Shown here in pieces: positions 1 through 7,711 of a DNA stretch of 57,446 nt; positions within the stretch are counted from its first letter, which is position 1, and each line of letters starts with the position of its first letter. Source of the stretch: Leptobacterium sp964389205 (GTDB lineage: Bacteria; Bacteroidota; Bacteroidia; Flavobacteriales; Flavobacteriaceae); assembly GCA_964389205.1 (NCBI GenBank), contig CAYMDH010000020.1, positions 1 through 57,446 on the forward strand. The letters are read 5' to 3'. The notes beneath the pieces are model-generated. The model ran no database searches and was not told the origin of the DNA. It saw only the letters and a program-made list of their open reading frames with translations. The translations under genes and the position numbers were made by a program.

Positions 1-1
1 T

Positions 2-970
2 ATAAAAAAACGAGATAATTTTCTTGATTTTAAAGCAAATTATATAGATTATGATCAGCTATTTCCTTCCAATACAACGACAAAAGCATCTACAACAGTT
101 GCAGTATCGAAAACAGCAGATGTCAAAGAGCATGCAGAAGCTTTTAATCTCTATGAGCTACCATTTACCGATATGAAATTTAATGTAGATGTAGATTATT
201 TTATGTATAACCGAATTATTTTAGAAAAAATTTATGCAAATTTGCGTATTACACAAAATCATTATATCTACGTAGATACCCTTACTATGAATGCCGCGGG
301 GGGGAATTTTAAAATGTCAGGCTATTTTAATGGGAGTGATCCAAAGCATATCTATTTAGAACCCGACTTAACTGTTGAACATGTGAATCTTGATGAACTG
401 CTGTTTAAGTTTGAGAATTTTGGGCAAGATCAAATATTATCTGAAAACCTACACGGTCTCATTTCTACGCGTATTAATGGAAAAATCAGAGTATACCCGG
501 ATTTAGTTCCCGATCTGGATCAATCAGAAATTCATATGGATGTAGAAGTATTTAACGGGAGATTAGAAAACTACGAACCTATGGCTATGCTCTCCAATTA
601 TATGGGAGATAAAAACCTTAAAAAAATCAAATTTGACACCCTTCAAAATCATCTAGACATCAGCAATGGACTCATAACCATACCTAATATGACTATTGCA
701 TCAACACTTGGGCATATACAATTATCAGGTACACAGGACATCAATCACAATCTTGAGTATTTCCTAAAAATTCCTTGGAAAACTGTCAAACAAGCAGTTC
801 GTTACAAGCTATTTGCCAATAAAAAAAATAAAGGAAACACTGTAGAAGATGACGAGATTATAGAAATCGACCCTGATAAAAAAGTACGCTATCTCAATCT
901 AAAAATACATGGAAATATAGACGATTATGATGTATCTCTGGGGAAGGCAAAAAAACGTAAAAACAAATAA
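2..970 (+). CDS. AsmA-like C-terminal region protein (5' truncated by window edge)
   Basis: The reading frame is open from the first bases of the window, so the start lies to the left. The visible 322 residues show the alternating beta-strand pattern of the AsmA/DUF748 C-terminal region: short strands, SGTQDINHNLEYFLKIPW-type motifs, and a basic tail after a DxDYDVSLGKAKKRKNK-like end. AsmA-family proteins are long inner-membrane-anchored periplasmic proteins linked to lipid transport and outer-membrane assembly. An internal ATG at 173 gives a shorter frame but is unlikely to be the start, because the upstream sequence continues the same domain. This is the last host gene before the phage integration site. 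Confidence 0.75.
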   Translation: MKKRDNFLDFKANYIDYDQLFPSNTTTKASTTVAVSKTADVKEHAEAFNLYELPFTDMKFNVDVDYFMYNRIILEKIYANLRITQNHYIYVDTLTMNAAGGNFKMSGYFNGSDPKHIYLEPDLTVEHVNLDELLFKFENFGQDQILSENLHGLISTRINGKIRVYPDLVPDLDQSEIHMDVEVFNGRLENYEPMAMLSNYMGDKNLKKIKFDTLQNHLDISNGLITIPNMTIASTLGHIQLSGTQDINHNLEYFLKIPWKTVKQAVRYKLFANKKNKGNTVEDDEIIEIDPDKKVRYLNLKIHGNIDDYDVSLGKAKKRKNK

Positions 971-983
971 GGCGTTTTATACT

Positions 984-1014
984 ATTTTACATAACGACTA
1001 ATTATAGCTACAAA
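984..1014 (-). other. dif-like site A (degenerate, inverted)
   Basis: On the plus strand this reads ATTTTACATAA (984-994), a 7-base centre, then TTATAG and a CTACAAA tail. ATTTTACATAA is the exact reverse complement of the XerD arm of the dif-like site at 13943-13953. TTATAG plus ACAAA matches the reverse complement of its XerC arm with one inserted base. The centre is 7 bases rather than 6. Orientation is opposite to attL and attR. This is probably a decayed or alternative Xer target; the sequence match is direct and the function is inferred. Confidence 0.6.
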
Positions 1015-1056
1015 ATTTTAGCAGGATGTTTCTTAGAATCTAAAAGCCCAATACAA

Positions 1057-1194
1057 ATGTTTAATGACCCCAGCAATACAGTTTCTTTAGAAGACCGTGC
1101 ATTGTGGGATATTTTATATACTATTCAAATGGAAGGATCCAGTAGATGGTTTCATTTGAATACAAAAAAGAAAAGCAATAATTTTCAATTATAA
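1057..1194 (+). CDS. Short hypothetical ORF between two dif-like sites (45 aa)
   Basis: The ATG at 1057 opens a 45-codon frame beginning MFNDPSNTVSLEDRALWDIL and ending at the TAA at 1192-1194. The frame is open upstream to 961 without a stop, so it may instead be the tail of a larger lost gene. I do not recognise the product. It lies between dif-like sites A and B, like cargo of a miniature Xer-flanked cassette, but it may equally be a gene relic. The rest of the 970-1305 interval contains only the dif-like sites. Confidence 0.25.
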   Translation: MFNDPSNTVSLEDRALWDILYTIQMEGSSRWFHLNTKKKSNNFQL

Positions 1195-1209
1195 ATCGTT
1201 TCCAAAGCA

Positions 1210-1240
1210 ATTTTACATAATGGCAAATTATAGTTTACAC
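1210..1240 (-). other. dif-like site B (degenerate, inverted)
   Basis: Plus-strand sequence is ATTTTACATAA (1210-1220), centre TGGCAAA, then TTATAGTTTACA. It shares the exact 11-base XerD arm with site A and with the reverse complement of the attR site, and also has TTATAG at the same distance as in site A. Sites A and B start 226 bp apart in the same orientation, both inverted relative to attL 65 bp further on. Confidence 0.6.
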
Positions 1241-1304
1241 TTTACATAGTTACTTTAATTGTTTTAATATTGAATCATCCACAGGATAAATCTATTTATA
1301 AAAA

Positions 1305-1331
1305 TGTACTATAATTTATAAAAAGTAAAAC
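1305..1331 (+). other. attL: left dif-like junction of the prophage
   Basis: TGTACTATAATTTATA (1305-1320) is an exact 16-bp match to 13927-13942. It comprises the XerC arm (TGTACTATAA) and the 6-base centre (TTTATA). The following arm, AAAAGTAAAAC, is a poor match to a XerD arm, whereas the right copy has the canonical TTATGTAAAAT. This is what is expected when a phage attP with a weak XerD arm recombines into a host dif: host XerC arm plus phage XerD arm on this side. Confidence 0.8.
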
Positions 1332-1437
1332 AAAAAACACAACAAATACGGTTTTCTCGTAATAAAAGAGTAGTTCTTCGCCTACAGAATAAAATAAGAA
1401 TATTTTTATATTAATAAATTAATTTAAAAATGTTTTT

Positions 1438-2010
1438 ATGGCAAAATCAAAAACCTATCGAATTAAGATTCATGGTTTGGATAAGGAAAAGCTTCCAAAT
1501 CAAAAAAAAGAATACGTAATATTAACAGAAATAGGAGGTAAGCGTTACACTTTTTCTAATTTAAAACAAGCTAATTCTTTTAAAACTTCATTAGAATTAC
1601 AAGTATCTAAAATTTTAAGCCTATATAGTTTAGAAATTTGTAAATGCTTATCGTATTCCCATTTTGTACTGGAAAATTCATCTTATGTTACATTTTCTAG
1701 AACAATGGACGGTCTTTTGTATTCTCATAAGAGAATATCTAATGTAATTAGCACCGACTCGGAACATCAATCTATAATGCATACTATTAATCTGGCTTCT
1801 GATTCAATAGCTTCTTTTTATTCTCAACTATTAGCTAAAGTTAGATCATCTGGTAGAAATAAGTTTTTATATCAAAACTTACAATTTTCGTATCAATCCT
1901 ATACATTCTTTTATGAGTCCTCAACTTTTTTGATCAACAATTTTGATAGAGTAAAAACTATTAAAAAGGCTTCTAAATTTATTAATCAAACTTTAAATAT
2001 AGCCTCGTGA
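1438..2010 (+). CDS. Hypothetical phage early protein (190 aa)
   Basis: First gene of the prophage, 118 bp inside attL, behind a very AT-rich leader. The N-terminus (MAKSKTYRIKIHGLDKEK) is basic and probably beta-rich. The C-terminal half is helical with many Ser, Phe and Tyr. There is no signal peptide or membrane span, and I recognise no family. It heads an operon of six small ORFs that runs without terminator into the replication initiator, so a role in replication control, ssDNA binding or lysogeny is possible but unproven. Confidence 0.7.
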   Translation: MAKSKTYRIKIHGLDKEKLPNQKKEYVILTEIGGKRYTFSNLKQANSFKTSLELQVSKILSLYSLEICKCLSYSHFVLENSSYVTFSRTMDGLLYSHKRISNVISTDSEHQSIMHTINLASDSIASFYSQLLAKVRSSGRNKFLYQNLQFSYQSYTFFYESSTFLINNFDRVKTIKKASKFINQTLNIAS

Positions 2011-2018
2011 TTAAGAAA

Positions 2019-2171
2019 ATGTCTTTAATAGCAAAATCAGAAATGAAGCTTAGATACTACAAAAAAAGATGTAATGACGTAAGTCAACAATCAATTTATG
2101 TACAAGCCAAAATTTTTGATTTAGAAAACTACATTAACCTTTTAAATATCGAAGTTGATGCAACCCTTTAA
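2019..2171 (+). CDS. Small hypothetical phage protein (50 aa)
   Basis: ATG at 2019, eight bases after the previous stop; 50 codons starting MSLIAKSEMKLRYYKKRCND and ending at TAA 2169-2171. The charged, predicted helical sequence (KLRYYKKRC... DLENYINLLNIEVD) resembles a short coiled coil. It fills an otherwise empty gap in a tightly packed operon and overlaps the start of the next gene by 14 bases, which supports it as a real gene. Function unknown. Confidence 0.5.
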   Translation: MSLIAKSEMKLRYYKKRCNDVSQQSIYVQAKIFDLENYINLLNIEVDATL

Positions 2172-2547
2172 AGTAGTTCCATATAGTAAATTTTCACATG
2201 ACTTATTTGTACATGTAAATCCTGTACAATTTAGCAATTTAAAAGATGTAGGCGATAAAGTTACTTTTTTAGAATATCCTACTGATAAACTAATTACAAG
2301 AGGTAAAATAGTACATAAAGAACTATTTACTTATGACACTTTTACCGATGCTATAGCCTATATGGATAAAGAAGTCAACTTGGAACTCTATAAAGAGATT
2401 CTAAGAGACAAATTCGATAGATTCAATGTAGTTGAATTCTACGCCTTTTACATTGAAAATCTACTTTTAAACAATTTACAAAAACATTCAATTTTAAAAG
2501 AAAAGTTCAAACCTTTTCCAGTTGAAAAAATACCAAACACATTATGA
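2158..2547 (+). CDS. Hypothetical phage protein (129 aa)
   Basis: The start is taken at ATG 2158 rather than the adjoining TTG 2155. The protein has a beta-rich first half (VHVNPVQFSNLKDVGDKVTF) and a helical second half containing FYAFYIENLLLNNLQKHS. It is cytosolic by appearance, with no membrane segment. Its stop overlaps the next start as ATGA (2544-2547), indicating translational coupling within the early operon. I recognise no family. Confidence 0.65.
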   Translation: MQPFKVVPYSKFSHDLFVHVNPVQFSNLKDVGDKVTFLEYPTDKLITRGKIVHKELFTYDTFTDAIAYMDKEVNLELYKEILRDKFDRFNVVEFYAFYIENLLLNNLQKHSILKEKFKPFPVEKIPNTL

Positions 2548-2771
2548 AATCAAAATATTATAAAACAGAACTAGCATATTATAAAATTTGGAATGATGGA
2601 TTTATTTCAATCGTACCAAAATCAGAATCAAATGAAGAAATAGTAATTATTTCAAATGATCCTATTGATCCCTTAACAGATGAATTTCTTGTTGAAGTAC
2701 CTCACAATGTATTTCATAAGCAACTTACAGATGTCATAGCCAGTATGGGTATTAGCATTGGTAGAAAATGA
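2544..2771 (+). CDS. Small hypothetical phage protein (75 aa)
   Basis: Starts in an ATGA overlap with the upstream gene and ends in another ATGA overlap with the downstream gene, so it is translationally coupled on both sides. The sequence is acidic and mixed alpha/beta (YYKIWNDGFISIVPKSES; PHNVFHKQLTDVIASMG). It has no membrane span and no recognisable domain. The context is the early block ahead of the replication initiator. Confidence 0.6.
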   Translation: MKSKYYKTELAYYKIWNDGFISIVPKSESNEEIVIISNDPIDPLTDEFLVEVPHNVFHKQLTDVIASMGISIGRK

Positions 2772-2971
2772 TTATTCTCCCTAAACCATATAAGCAGCTT
2801 TATTATGAAGCATTTAAAGATGAAAATTTTAAAGCTGCTTTAAAATCATGTAACGAATCTTATATACTTGATTCCTGGAATGAAAACCAAGATTTACAAT
2901 ATAAAATAGCTTATATGTATTATGGATTTCTTATTTCTGAATCAAAATTTAAACTTAAAAACTACTTATAA
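2768..2971 (+). CDS. Small hypothetical phage protein (67 aa)
   Basis: A predicted all-helical protein (PYKQLYYEAFKDENFKAALK... ILDSWNENQDLQYKIAYMYY) with the size and spacing of a single TPR-like helical pair, although no family is recognised. It overlaps its neighbours as ATGA at 2768 and TAATG at 2971, so it is expressed as part of the coupled early operon. Confidence 0.55.
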   Translation: MIILPKPYKQLYYEAFKDENFKAALKSCNESYILDSWNENQDLQYKIAYMYYGFLISESKFKLKNYL

Positions 2972-3177
2972 TGATAGCACAATTAATAGATAATATATTT
3001 TGGGATTCTATAGCAACAAAAGCTAATTTATCCAGAGAAAATGCAAAGTTGACAATACCACATCTAGAAGGTTCCTTAAATTCTGGTAAAACAATACCTT
3101 CTGACTTAAGCGAAGGAGTAAAAGAAGCACTACTTTTTTACATGGAAAATAGACATTTACTAGCTCCTCTTAAATAA
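2971..3177 (+). CDS. Small hypothetical phage protein (68 aa)
   Basis: Starts at the last base of the preceding stop (TAATG) and ends three bases before the replication initiator. The pattern is a helix, a turn and a second helix (IFWDSIATKANLSRENAKLT; LSEGVKEALLFYMENRHLL). This could be a small helix-turn-helix or Rep accessory protein, but no motif is diagnostic. Its position next to Rep suggests a replication role by inference only. Confidence 0.55.
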   Translation: MIAQLIDNIFWDSIATKANLSRENAKLTIPHLEGSLNSGKTIPSDLSEGVKEALLFYMENRHLLAPLK

Positions 3178-3180
3178 TTT

Positions 3181-5208
3181 ATGCTCGACACTATTAAGTT
3201 AAGGTTATTTGGAATAAATGACACCTATACTGAAAATATTGACATTATATCAGCTAAAAATGAAGGTAGAACACAATTTGTTCTACCTGCCCATTATGAT
3301 CTTTATAAAGCTATGCTGAAACATAAGCATAAGAATTTTAGTATGCATAGAATGTACAATAAAGAAACACATTCTTTAGAGCCTATTAGTGAAGATGAAT
3401 TTTTAATTTTAGAGAATACCCCTAAAATAAATGAACATTGGCAGACGCGTAATGTAATGCGTTTTGAAGATGCTAAAACCGTTAAAGAAAGAACTTTTGC
3501 TATTAAAGGAAATTACAATATTTCTTCTTCCGATTCTAATGTAAATTTTAGTATTAACGAAAATGGTGGTTTTATTGATTTTGAATTTTCTATACCTAAA
3601 TATTTATACGGTCATTCTTTAGCTCAATTCATACCTCAATCACAATCTAACCTTTATTTTAAATATCAAGACAAACTAAAAACATGGAATTACAATAAAA
3701 AAAATCTTCATAAAAGAATGATGCTTTTTATTGATAAATTTTTCAATGATCTCATTGTTTTTTTTAACCTTGATGAATGCATTGACTTAAACTATGTTGA
3801 AATTAGAAGAGTTGATTTGTGTTATAATCAGTTTTTTGAATCAAAGGAAGACTCTCTTTTATTCCTTGAATATCAAAAAAAGATAAATATGAAGAGAGTT
3901 CGTAAGACCTCTAATATTTACAAAGATTATAAAACATCAATCAACTATCATTCGAGTTCAGGTAGTTACTTTAAAATCTACCACAAAGGTTCTGAGTACT
4001 CAGGTTCTGAAGGGGATTTAAAAAAACACATGGATATCAATAAAGAATACTTTGACAAAAGGTCTAAAATGTTATTTGAAAAATATTTGGATGCTTACCA
4101 ATATGAACTTTATAAAGATCATAAGAAACTTCTTTTTACACTATTTGAATCAAAAGCAAAAGATAAGCCATTTGTAATTGATGAAGACTTAAAGCATAAA
4201 CTTAAGAACATAATTAAGTTGATGTATAGAAAAATGCCTATTAAGGTATATTTTCTTAAACAGGAAATGGATAAAGTTTTGAGATATGAAATATCGTTAA
4301 CACCTTCTTTTTTCAAATACGCTTATAAAAGAAAACCAACTGAGAAAGATGTTAAGAATAACATACACAAAGTATTTAGGAGAAACGACACTATACATCA
4401 ACGCTTTTACGATAAATACCAAGAAACTAAGAATAATTTAGACAACAGATCATATAGTAATAGAATATCTAAATCAGATATGAAAAACTATAAAATGTTT
4501 AATAAATGGCTTAATTGTTCTGTTTCTCTTTTACTTTCAAATTCTAATGGATTTAAAAGACATGAATATTTGTCTTCAATGGATTATAATTCCTTAACAG
4601 ATACGTATAATATAACATCTTTCAAATATAAAAAATCACTTATTTCAACTAAAAATATAGGTCTTTTTACTTCTTCATTTTTATGTGACTGTGTGGATCA
4701 TTTTAGGGATTTCATTAATTATTATCAAGTTAAAAAAGTTGATTCAAGCGATGACATATTATCTAGAATGAAGGAATATAATATTCAAGCTAAAATCAAT
4801 TTAGACCGCTATAATGCAATGAACATTCATACTATAATGGGTACAACTGGCATGCTCATTAGAAACGGTAAAAAGGTAAAAAAACCTAGCGACTTATTGA
4901 CACAAACAGAAAAAAGAAAGATGAACTTAAAAAAGGTTAATGTAAATATGCTTATGACATTAATTTCAAATATGAAACCCCCTTTTAATTTATCATTACA
5001 TGAAATAAAAGATAAGTTTGAAATAGCTGACGCAACCTTTTACAGATATAAAAAAGACTTAGAATTATTTCATATTTATGAATCAACTGTTGAAACAGAA
5101 AAAACATTTAATGTCAAAACTGATTTTTCAGAGTACTATTTTAAAACAGGAGGTTTTTTGTATTCAGAAAAATTCTTTATAGACCCACTAATGAATAAAT
5201 ATAATTAA
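3181..5208 (+). CDS. Rolling-circle replication initiator, phage G2P/X-like (675 aa)
   Basis: Largest gene of the element. Residues about 200-280 carry the pattern of phage/plasmid II/X-type initiators: VEIRRVDLCYN near 206, Ser-rich GSYFKIYHKGSEY near 262-274, and LRYEISLTP near 365 after a long helical spacer. The C-terminal 150 residues are basic and may form a DNA-binding helix-turn-helix (IKDKFEIADATFYRYKKDLE). Such enzymes nick the double-stranded replicative form at the origin through a Tyr and drive single-strand displacement. It is longer than the roughly 400 residues usual for G2P, so an extra C-terminal domain is present. A likely target is the hairpin region at 12960-13410. The family call rests on motif pattern and context. 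Confidence 0.7.
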   Translation: MLDTIKLRLFGINDTYTENIDIISAKNEGRTQFVLPAHYDLYKAMLKHKHKNFSMHRMYNKETHSLEPISEDEFLILENTPKINEHWQTRNVMRFEDAKTVKERTFAIKGNYNISSSDSNVNFSINENGGFIDFEFSIPKYLYGHSLAQFIPQSQSNLYFKYQDKLKTWNYNKKNLHKRMMLFIDKFFNDLIVFFNLDECIDLNYVEIRRVDLCYNQFFESKEDSLLFLEYQKKINMKRVRKTSNIYKDYKTSINYHSSSGSYFKIYHKGSEYSGSEGDLKKHMDINKEYFDKRSKMLFEKYLDAYQYELYKDHKKLLFTLFESKAKDKPFVIDEDLKHKLKNIIKLMYRKMPIKVYFLKQEMDKVLRYEISLTPSFFKYAYKRKPTEKDVKNNIHKVFRRNDTIHQRFYDKYQETKNNLDNRSYSNRISKSDMKNYKMFNKWLNCSVSLLLSNSNGFKRHEYLSSMDYNSLTDTYNITSFKYKKSLISTKNIGLFTSSFLCDCVDHFRDFINYYQVKKVDSSDDILSRMKEYNIQAKINLDRYNAMNIHTIMGTTGMLIRNGKKVKKPSDLLTQTEKRKMNLKKVNVNMLMTLISNMKPPFNLSLHEIKDKFEIADATFYRYKKDLELFHIYESTVETEKTFNVKTDFSEYYFKTGGFLYSEKFFIDPLMNKYN

Positions 5209-5209
5209 T

Positions 5210-5422
5210 ATGCAAAATAAACCTATTACAATCCGTCTACGTTCAAAAATTATAAAATCACATTTTATAATTAAGAAAAAAGAATTTTCTGAGTGTAATA
5301 CAAATACAGATTTTATTTATTCTTTATTGAAATCTCATTCTATTTTACTAGAAGAAAATAAACAATTGAAATCTAAGATAAAAGATTTTGAATTTCTTCA
5401 AACTTTAAAATCTCTAAAATAA
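5210..5422 (+). CDS. Small basic protein, possible RHH plus coiled coil (70 aa)
   Basis: It begins one base after the Rep stop, so it is coupled to Rep. The N-terminus PITIRLRSKIIKSHF has the alternating strand pattern of ribbon-helix-helix proteins. The C-terminal half is a heptad-like coiled coil (LKSHSILLEENKQLKSKIKD). Proteins of this shape often regulate Rep expression or assist nicking, as relaxase accessory proteins do. That role is inferred from shape and position; no family match is claimed. Confidence 0.55.
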   Translation: MQNKPITIRLRSKIIKSHFIIKKKEFSECNTNTDFIYSLLKSHSILLEENKQLKSKIKDFEFLQTLKSLK

Positions 5423-5459
5423 ATGTGTGCCCATTTCAATTAACCTTTAAAACCCATAT

Positions 5460-5467
5460 TACATTTG
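5460..5467 (+). promoter_or_regulatory. Candidate promoter -7 element of the structural gene block
   Basis: TACATTTG fits the Bacteroidota -7 consensus TAnnTTTG. It lies 28 bases ahead of the start of the small membrane protein that precedes the putative coat gene, in the 72-bp gap separating replication genes from structural genes. A convincing -33 TTTG at the right spacing is not obvious, so confidence is moderate. Confidence 0.4.
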
Positions 5468-5494
5468 TTTCAATATTGATTAATACAATTATTT

Positions 5495-5641
5495 ATGAAA
5501 CGCAAAATGTCATTAATGGGAATTCTTAAAATAGTAGGTGTGCTTATCATCGGGGCTATTTTTTCTGTTAAAATTCTCGATTTAACAAAGAAAGTTCCTG
5601 TTGTTGGGGATGTAGTCGATAAAGCTAAAAACATTACATAA
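5495..5641 (+). CDS. Single-span membrane protein upstream of coat gene (48 aa)
   Basis: ATG at 5495, stop one base before the coat-gene start. The sequence begins MKRKMSLMGILKIVGVLII; residues 8-27 form one hydrophobic span with a basic N-terminus, followed by a short amphipathic tail (VPVVGDVVDKAKNIT). In membrane-containing icosahedral phages such as PM2 and FLiP, small one-span virion proteins are encoded next to the major capsid gene. That comparison is an inference from size and position. Confidence 0.55.
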   Translation: MKRKMSLMGILKIVGVLIIGAIFSVKILDLTKKVPVVGDVVDKAKNIT

Positions 5642-5642
5642 G

Positions 5643-6473
5643 ATGCAAGATACTTTTAAATTTAGAACTCATAGAACTACTACAGTTCAAAATGAAAAAA
5701 TAAAGGGTTTTGTAATGCATGTTGGTGCTTATGCCACTGATGATGTAGACGGGAATCCTGTTATTGCTAACATAGCAAACTTAAATGAAATTCAAATTGA
5801 TTTATTAGTTAAGCGTAAGGTTAACGGTCAATATAAAGAAATCGTTATTTTTAATGGTTATCTTTTAGACTTATTAATTGGTATGTATGCTCAAACAGTT
5901 TCATATCAATTACAACTTGTAAAAAGAGAGGGTTATGGTTACTTAATAACTATTGGTTTTGGTGGTGCAACTCTTGACATTCAAGGTGAAGACGAATTTA
6001 TTATTAGAACTCGTTTTCAGTCAACTGCATTTACATCTTTAGTTTTAGCGAATTCTAACATCACTATTGAGACAGTTCCTTCAACTTCTCCGGCAACGGA
6101 TTTAATTCCATGTTATCAATATAAAAATGTTGGTAATGGTGAGGCAAACTTTGATCATCACTTAAGCGGTGCAGTTGATAAAATTGTAGTTGCTGTTGAT
6201 CCTTCTAATCCTTATTTAACTTCTAATAAATCTAAGGTTACCACCTTTGATATTAAAGAAGGTAGAGGCGTTTTTTCCAAAAATGTTACTGATGCAATTC
6301 TGGTTGCTGAAAACATTAATATGTTTGACAACAACCCTGAAAGTGACGTTATGGATTTAGTTGTTTTTGCTGAGAGTACACCAATTAATGGTGCTAATCT
6401 CAAAATGACTTTACAGCCACCAGCTGATGACTTCACTAAAGTTATATGGAGATCAATTAAACCTGCTTACTAA
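5643..6473 (+). CDS. Candidate major capsid protein (276 aa)
   Basis: First large gene of the late block, preceded by a one-span protein and followed by other structural-looking genes. The sequence is almost entirely short beta-strand-like segments without signal peptide or membrane span. Examples are FKFRTHRTTTVQNEKIKGFV at the N-terminus, LVKRKVNGQYKEIVIFNGYL in the first half, and a second repeat of similar strand density from about residue 150. The length is close to double-jelly-roll coat proteins such as PM2 P2 (about 270 residues). Position and fold pattern support a coat role; the double-barrel fold is inferred and needs structure prediction. The alternative is another abundant virion protein. 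Confidence 0.55.
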   Translation: MQDTFKFRTHRTTTVQNEKIKGFVMHVGAYATDDVDGNPVIANIANLNEIQIDLLVKRKVNGQYKEIVIFNGYLLDLLIGMYAQTVSYQLQLVKREGYGYLITIGFGGATLDIQGEDEFIIRTRFQSTAFTSLVLANSNITIETVPSTSPATDLIPCYQYKNVGNGEANFDHHLSGAVDKIVVAVDPSNPYLTSNKSKVTTFDIKEGRGVFSKNVTDAILVAENINMFDNNPESDVMDLVVFAESTPINGANLKMTLQPPADDFTKVIWRSIKPAY

Positions 6474-6530
6474 GTAGGTTTGATTGACTTCTATTTAAAT
6501 TATATACAAAAAACAAATAAAACAAAATAA

Positions 6531-6794
6531 ATGAAATTAGCTCACATACCTTTAAAACTACAGCGTGAATTAGGTTTGATTCATGAAGCCGAATATATGA
6601 TGCTTAAAAAAGATGTAGAAGAGTTTGAATCTAAATGTACTTTGGATTCAAAGAATAAATTTCACTCTCTTTATGCAAAAGCTCATCAGGGAATTTTATT
6701 TGAATTAGTTGCACCTTTTATTTATGTTTATTTAATGAGTTGGGTTAAAGATGTTTTAAGTAACAAAGAAGAAGATAAAATTTTTCAAGATTAA
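6531..6794 (+). CDS. Hypothetical phage structural-block protein (87 aa)
   Basis: Helical protein with an acidic N-terminal part (KDVEEFESKCTLDSKNKF) and a hydrophobic helix near residues 62-77 (ELVAPFIYVYLMSWVKDVL) that could be a membrane or membrane-associating span. It lies between the coat candidate and the 241-residue protein. A minor virion or membrane component is likely from context; no family is recognised. Confidence 0.55.
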   Translation: MKLAHIPLKLQRELGLIHEAEYMMLKKDVEEFESKCTLDSKNKFHSLYAKAHQGILFELVAPFIYVYLMSWVKDVLSNKEEDKIFQD

Positions 6795-6806
6795 TATATA
6801 TTAATA

Positions 6807-7532
6807 ATGACTTTCGGATTAAATACTTTTGATTTTTCAAATTTCGGCTCAAACTCGGGTTTACAACCCGCTTCATCAGCTGTTCCAACGTCTGGTGCTT
6901 TTGGTATCGGCTCAATACTTCCTTTAGTCGATGGACTTTTAAAAGGTATTTTTAAAGATGGACTAGGTTGTATTGGTTCTTCTGCCACTCCTAGTAAATT
7001 TAATTCATGGAGACCTATTTTAGAAGGTATTATGAATTCACACTTGCAGGGTGCAGTTAATACAACCAATAACGCTGAGATTTCGAATGCACTAACTAAT
7101 GCAGATAGATTTCTAGCATATATGCGTGAACATCAATCTTTCCATGAAGGTCAGAGTAAATCTAATTGTAGCAAAAAAACTAATGCTGCAATGAGTCAGT
7201 TCGCTGAAGCTCATAGGCAAAACCTTAGCCGATACGTTGATGTATTAAAGTCAAAAGGTTTGTCTGTTTCTAAATCCTTAGCTTCTGGCACAAGCAAGAC
7301 TTTACCCCAACCCAATGGAATAAGTGTTAATTGGAAAGGTAGAGACATAAATATTTCTTATAGAAAATATTCTGTTTCTGGCACACAAAATAGCACTCCC
7401 CTACAGATTGATTCTGATGGTAACCCTGTAACACAATCAATTTCAGGTTTTGGAACTGTTGGAATTGTTGCTTTGATTGCTTTAGCTTTTGGAAGTCCAC
7501 AATTAAGAAAATTATTAAGATTAAAAAAATAG
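6807..7532 (+). CDS. Putative virion membrane protein (241 aa)
   Basis: The N-terminal 45 residues are rich in Gly, Ser, Asn and Phe. They contain a Gly-rich hydrophobic stretch (GAFGIGSILPLVDGLLKGIF) that could be membrane-active. The middle is helical, with a QFAEAHRQNLSRYVDVLKSK segment. The C-terminus is a single hydrophobic span (GFGTVGIVALIALAFG) ending in a strongly basic tail (LRKLLRLKK). This architecture suits a minor membrane-anchored capsid or DNA-delivery protein. Function is inferred from context only. Confidence 0.55.
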   Translation: MTFGLNTFDFSNFGSNSGLQPASSAVPTSGAFGIGSILPLVDGLLKGIFKDGLGCIGSSATPSKFNSWRPILEGIMNSHLQGAVNTTNNAEISNALTNADRFLAYMREHQSFHEGQSKSNCSKKTNAAMSQFAEAHRQNLSRYVDVLKSKGLSVSKSLASGTSKTLPQPNGISVNWKGRDINISYRKYSVSGTQNSTPLQIDSDGNPVTQSISGFGTVGIVALIALAFGSPQLRKLLRLKK

Positions 7533-7537
7533 AAAAT

Positions 7538-7690
7538 ATGTTCAATGTTTTTACTAAAAAAAAGAGACCAAAAAAATATAGATATGCTCTTTATTTTAAA
7601 GGTATTAGAATTTCAAAGCATTATACAAAGAAAAATGCAATTAAAGCTTCTAAAAAAATTAGAGGCTCTAGAATAAGAAAAATTGGTTAG
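7538..7690 (+). CDS. Very basic small protein (50 aa), possible nucleoid/packaging protein
   Basis: ATG at 7538, five bases after the previous stop; ends at TAG 7688-7690. About 40 percent of residues are Lys or Arg (MFNVFTKKKRPKKYRY... KKNAIKASKKIRGSRIRKIG), with no membrane span. Such composition is common in phage DNA-condensing core proteins, for example microvirus J. The gene is immediately followed by an intrinsic terminator, marking the end of a transcription unit. Confidence 0.5.
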   Translation: MFNVFTKKKRPKKYRYALYFKGIRISKHYTKKNAIKASKKIRGSRIRKIG

Positions 7691-7711
7691 GTTCTTATAG
7701 TAGGTTAATTT

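Noticed and set aside
6791..7069. Minus-strand ORF inside the virion membrane protein gene
   Set aside because: Pro/Lys-rich shadow of the plus-strand gene with no independent start context.
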